From positions 1-7,468 of the forward strand of contig CANRCI010000064.1 of NCBI GenBank assembly GCA_947629075.1: a stretch of 7,468 nucleotides of DNA, given 5' to 3'. Source of the DNA: an uncultured Bacilli bacterium. GTDB lineage: Bacteria; Bacillota_I; Bacilli_A; RF39; UBA660. A model generated the notes under the pieces. It made no database searches, was not told the DNA's origin, and saw nothing but the letters and a program-made list of their open reading frames with translations. Below, piece after piece: positions 6,306 through 7,468 of this stretch; within the stretch, counting starts at the first letter, position 1, and the number at the start of each line of letters is the position of its first letter. Both the position numbers and the translations under genes were made by a program.

Positions 6306-6824
6306 TCAGCCTTCTACTACCTGAGTCGCTTCTAAATCAACAGTAAGTTTTATATTCTTCCCTGCATATTCATAACTGTTATCAGCCTTATCCCAGTCTA
6401 CTTTGATATGAAACTTTTTCCTAACTTCTCCTTGATCATAAGGTAATTCATACTCATCAGTTTTTCCTTCATTTAACGTTATTTCTGTTCCATCATCACT
6501 AGTTAAAGTTACTTTTACTGGTATTTCTGTATCCACTTTTAATGTTAAATAATATTTCATTAAAACTTCATTAGTATTTTCTTCATTATAGTTATTAACA
6601 TAAAAATCTGATTCATCAACATCTCCCGGTAACATATTCTCTAAAGTATAATTAAAAGTTGGATTATCTAAACTAAGAACAGGAATAGCAACTACATCAT
6701 CAGCTTCACCTTTAAGCTCTCCCATATATCTACTAGAAGTAACATTAAAAGTAAATAAAAATAAAATGCTAATACAAAATATTAATGATATAGTTTTTTT
6801 ATCTTTTAAATTATACTTCTTCAT
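6306..6824 (-). CDS. TasA/camelysin-like secreted protein (putative fibre subunit)
   Basis: The 172-residue product begins MKKYNLKDKK, then a hydrophobic segment (about 11-27) and the motif SSRY (30-33), followed by a beta-rich domain. Two features recall Bacillus TasA/CalY: an LENMLPGDVDESDFYVNN block (TasA has LSNLKPGD...DF.F.N at the same place) and a C-terminal NIKLTVDLEATQ (TasA has SIKLQFSFEATQ). That suggests a jelly-roll-like domain of the camelysin family, which assembles into extracellular fibres through N-terminal strand exchange after SipW cleavage. No protease metal-binding motif is seen despite the family's Peptidase_M73 label, and no anchor motif is present. Start: AGGAGG five nt before the ATG, strong. 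It precedes the signal peptidase by 2 nt and follows the 195-residue paralogue by 22 nt, so the three form one transcript. A structural fibre subunit is the best guess; a short accessory protein like TapA is the alternative. Confidence 0.75.
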   Translation of the reverse strand: MKKYNLKDKKTISLIFCISILFLFTFNVTSSRYMGELKGEADDVVAIPVLSLDNPTFNYTLENMLPGDVDESDFYVNNYNEENTNEVLMKYYLTLKVDTEIPVKVTLTSDDGTEITLNEGKTDEYELPYDQGEVRKKFHIKVDWDKADNSYEYAGKNIKLTVDLEATQVVEG

Positions 6825-6846
6825 GGCTACCTCCTATTCTTTATTT

Positions 6847-7434
6847 TTAATTTATTTTTTGTTTTACAGTTGCTATAACGTTTATATTCTTATTTTCATA
6901 GTTGTCAGTATTTGGATTTATGAAGTCCTCTACTGGATCCCAACTCCAATAAACTTTTATGTTTACTTGGTCAGCAGCAGTAAAACCTTTTTCATTACTT
7001 GGAAGAGGTAAAACATTTTCTATATAGTTACCATCACTAATTTCGTGTTGGATATCATCATCATTGATTTCGTAATACGCCAATTTAAAATCTTTATCTA
7101 TATCGTCAATATTAAATAAAAATTCATATTCCAAACTAACTTCTGTTTGATCAGGATTAATAATAAATTCAAAATAGCCACTGTTGTTTGGAGCAACCTT
7201 TTCATTAAGAAAAGTTGAAGATTCACTAAAATTAAATTGGACAGGGATGCCATCACTAACATTTATATCATTTACTGATACATTAAACTTTGCAATGTCT
7301 ATGCTACTCGTCCCTTGTTCTACTTCAACATATCTAGATAAGGTATAACTAGCCACAAACAAAATACATAGAAATGTATAAAATATAAAGAAATTTTTAA
7401 TTTTCTTTTTTGATCTGTATTTTCTTGTAGCCAA
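6847..7434 (-). CDS. TasA-like secreted protein, second paralogue (putative fibre or anchor subunit)
   Basis: The product has 195 residues. A basic N-terminus (ATRKYRSKKKIK) precedes a hydrophobic segment (about 13-30) and TLSRYVEVEQG, matching the S-R-Y context in its neighbours; SSIDIAKFNVSVN follows, a pattern common after the signal segment of SipW-dependent proteins. KVAPNNSGYFEFIINPDQTE resembles the APG(T)-x-G-x-F block of such proteins. Near the end, VNIKVYWSWDP followed by KNINVIATVKQ lines up with FHIKVDWDKAD and KNIKLTVDLEATQ of the 172-residue protein, so the two are paralogues. The TTG start is supported by AAGGTG with a 6-nt spacer and by an in-frame stop two codons upstream. 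It is the first complete gene of the operon in the window; the promoter is not visible. Whether it is a major fibre subunit or an anchor/initiator cannot be told from sequence. Confidence 0.7.
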   Translation of the reverse strand: MATRKYRSKKKIKNFFIFYTFLCILFVASYTLSRYVEVEQGTSSIDIAKFNVSVNDINVSDGIPVQFNFSESSTFLNEKVAPNNSGYFEFIINPDQTEVSLEYEFLFNIDDIDKDFKLAYYEINDDDIQHEISDGNYIENVLPLPSNEKGFTAADQVNIKVYWSWDPVEDFINPNTDNYENKNINVIATVKQKIN

Positions 7435-7437
7435 TTG

Positions 7438-7468
7438 TTACACCTTCTTTCTTTTTAATATCCAGAAG
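7438..7468 (-). CDS. Possible C-terminal end of another operon gene (partial at right edge)
   Basis: The frame entering from the right edge reads FWILKRKKV and then TAA (7438-7440), overlapping the ribosome site region of the next gene. A hydrophobic residue run followed by a basic tail is what the end of a membrane-spanning protein looks like, and the other operon genes are similarly tightly packed. With only nine residues this could be chance. Confidence 0.25.
   Translation of the reverse strand, partial: FWILKRKKV
7441..7446 (-). promoter_or_regulatory. Ribosome binding site supporting the TTG start of the 195-aa protein
   Basis: AAGGTG on the - strand is 6 nt before the TTG at 7434. An in-frame TAA lies between them, so no upstream start in this frame is possible, and the next internal start would lose the basic N-terminus of the signal segment. 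Confidence 0.6.

Noticed and set aside
6766..7011. Open frame on the + strand (81 codons) across the start of the pilin-like genes, with many hydrophobic residues.
   Set aside because: It lies opposite two well-supported genes with good ribosome sites, and its hydrophobicity comes from reading AT-rich signal-segment codons on the other strand.

Overview
This is AT-rich, low-GC Gram-positive DNA. The Shine-Dalgarno sites are strong, several genes start at TTG or GTG, and TGA is used as a stop (for example at the end of the 172-residue pilin-like gene), so the standard bacterial code fits. An ER-type (SipW-like) signal peptidase together with TasA-like secreted proteins points to Bacillota. The style of the genes, especially the recombinase N-terminus and the large surface protein, suggests an uncultured gut Bacilli lineage of the RF39/Erysipelotrichales kind. 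That placement is inference.

The left part (3-911, + strand) is the C-terminal two thirds or so of a polytopic membrane glycosyltransferase of the GT39/PMT/ArnT style, cut by the window edge. It meets a large serine recombinase (922-2520, - strand) head to head, and both share a hairpin terminator built around the glycosyltransferase stop codon. A 39-codon gene too short for routine ORF calling (2529-2648, - strand, SHOCT-like) lies just upstream of the recombinase and appears translationally coupled to it. A tandem 16-bp direct repeat (2670-2701) sits ahead of this pair.

The middle (about 2705-3545, + strand) is a wreck of a NitT/TauT/ThiY-type ABC importer operon. It holds the C-terminal half of a substrate-binding protein, followed by the first 140 codons of the ATPase. 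The first gene is broken at its 5' side, next to the direct repeat and recombinase promoter region. The second is broken inside the ABC signature motif, so Walker B, the D-loop and the H-loop are missing, and no permease follows. These two breakpoints are the clearest signs of integration or rearrangement in the window.

The right part (3656-7434, - strand) is one compact operon for secreted fibre-like or surface proteins. In transcription order it encodes a 195-aa TasA-like protein, a 172-aa TasA/camelysin-like protein, a SipW-type signal peptidase with the Ser/His catalytic signature, and a ~705-aa surface protein. The last has a TasA-like N-terminal domain, an internal duplication and a C-terminal ligand-binding-like domain. 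All three exported proteins share an N-terminal membrane segment followed by an S-(R/K)-Y motif. The simplest reading is that the peptidase trims the three exported proteins, which then assemble at the surface, with the large one as an adhesin or decorating subunit. The operon ends at a near-perfect palindromic terminator (3591-3623). A possible further upstream gene ends at the right edge.
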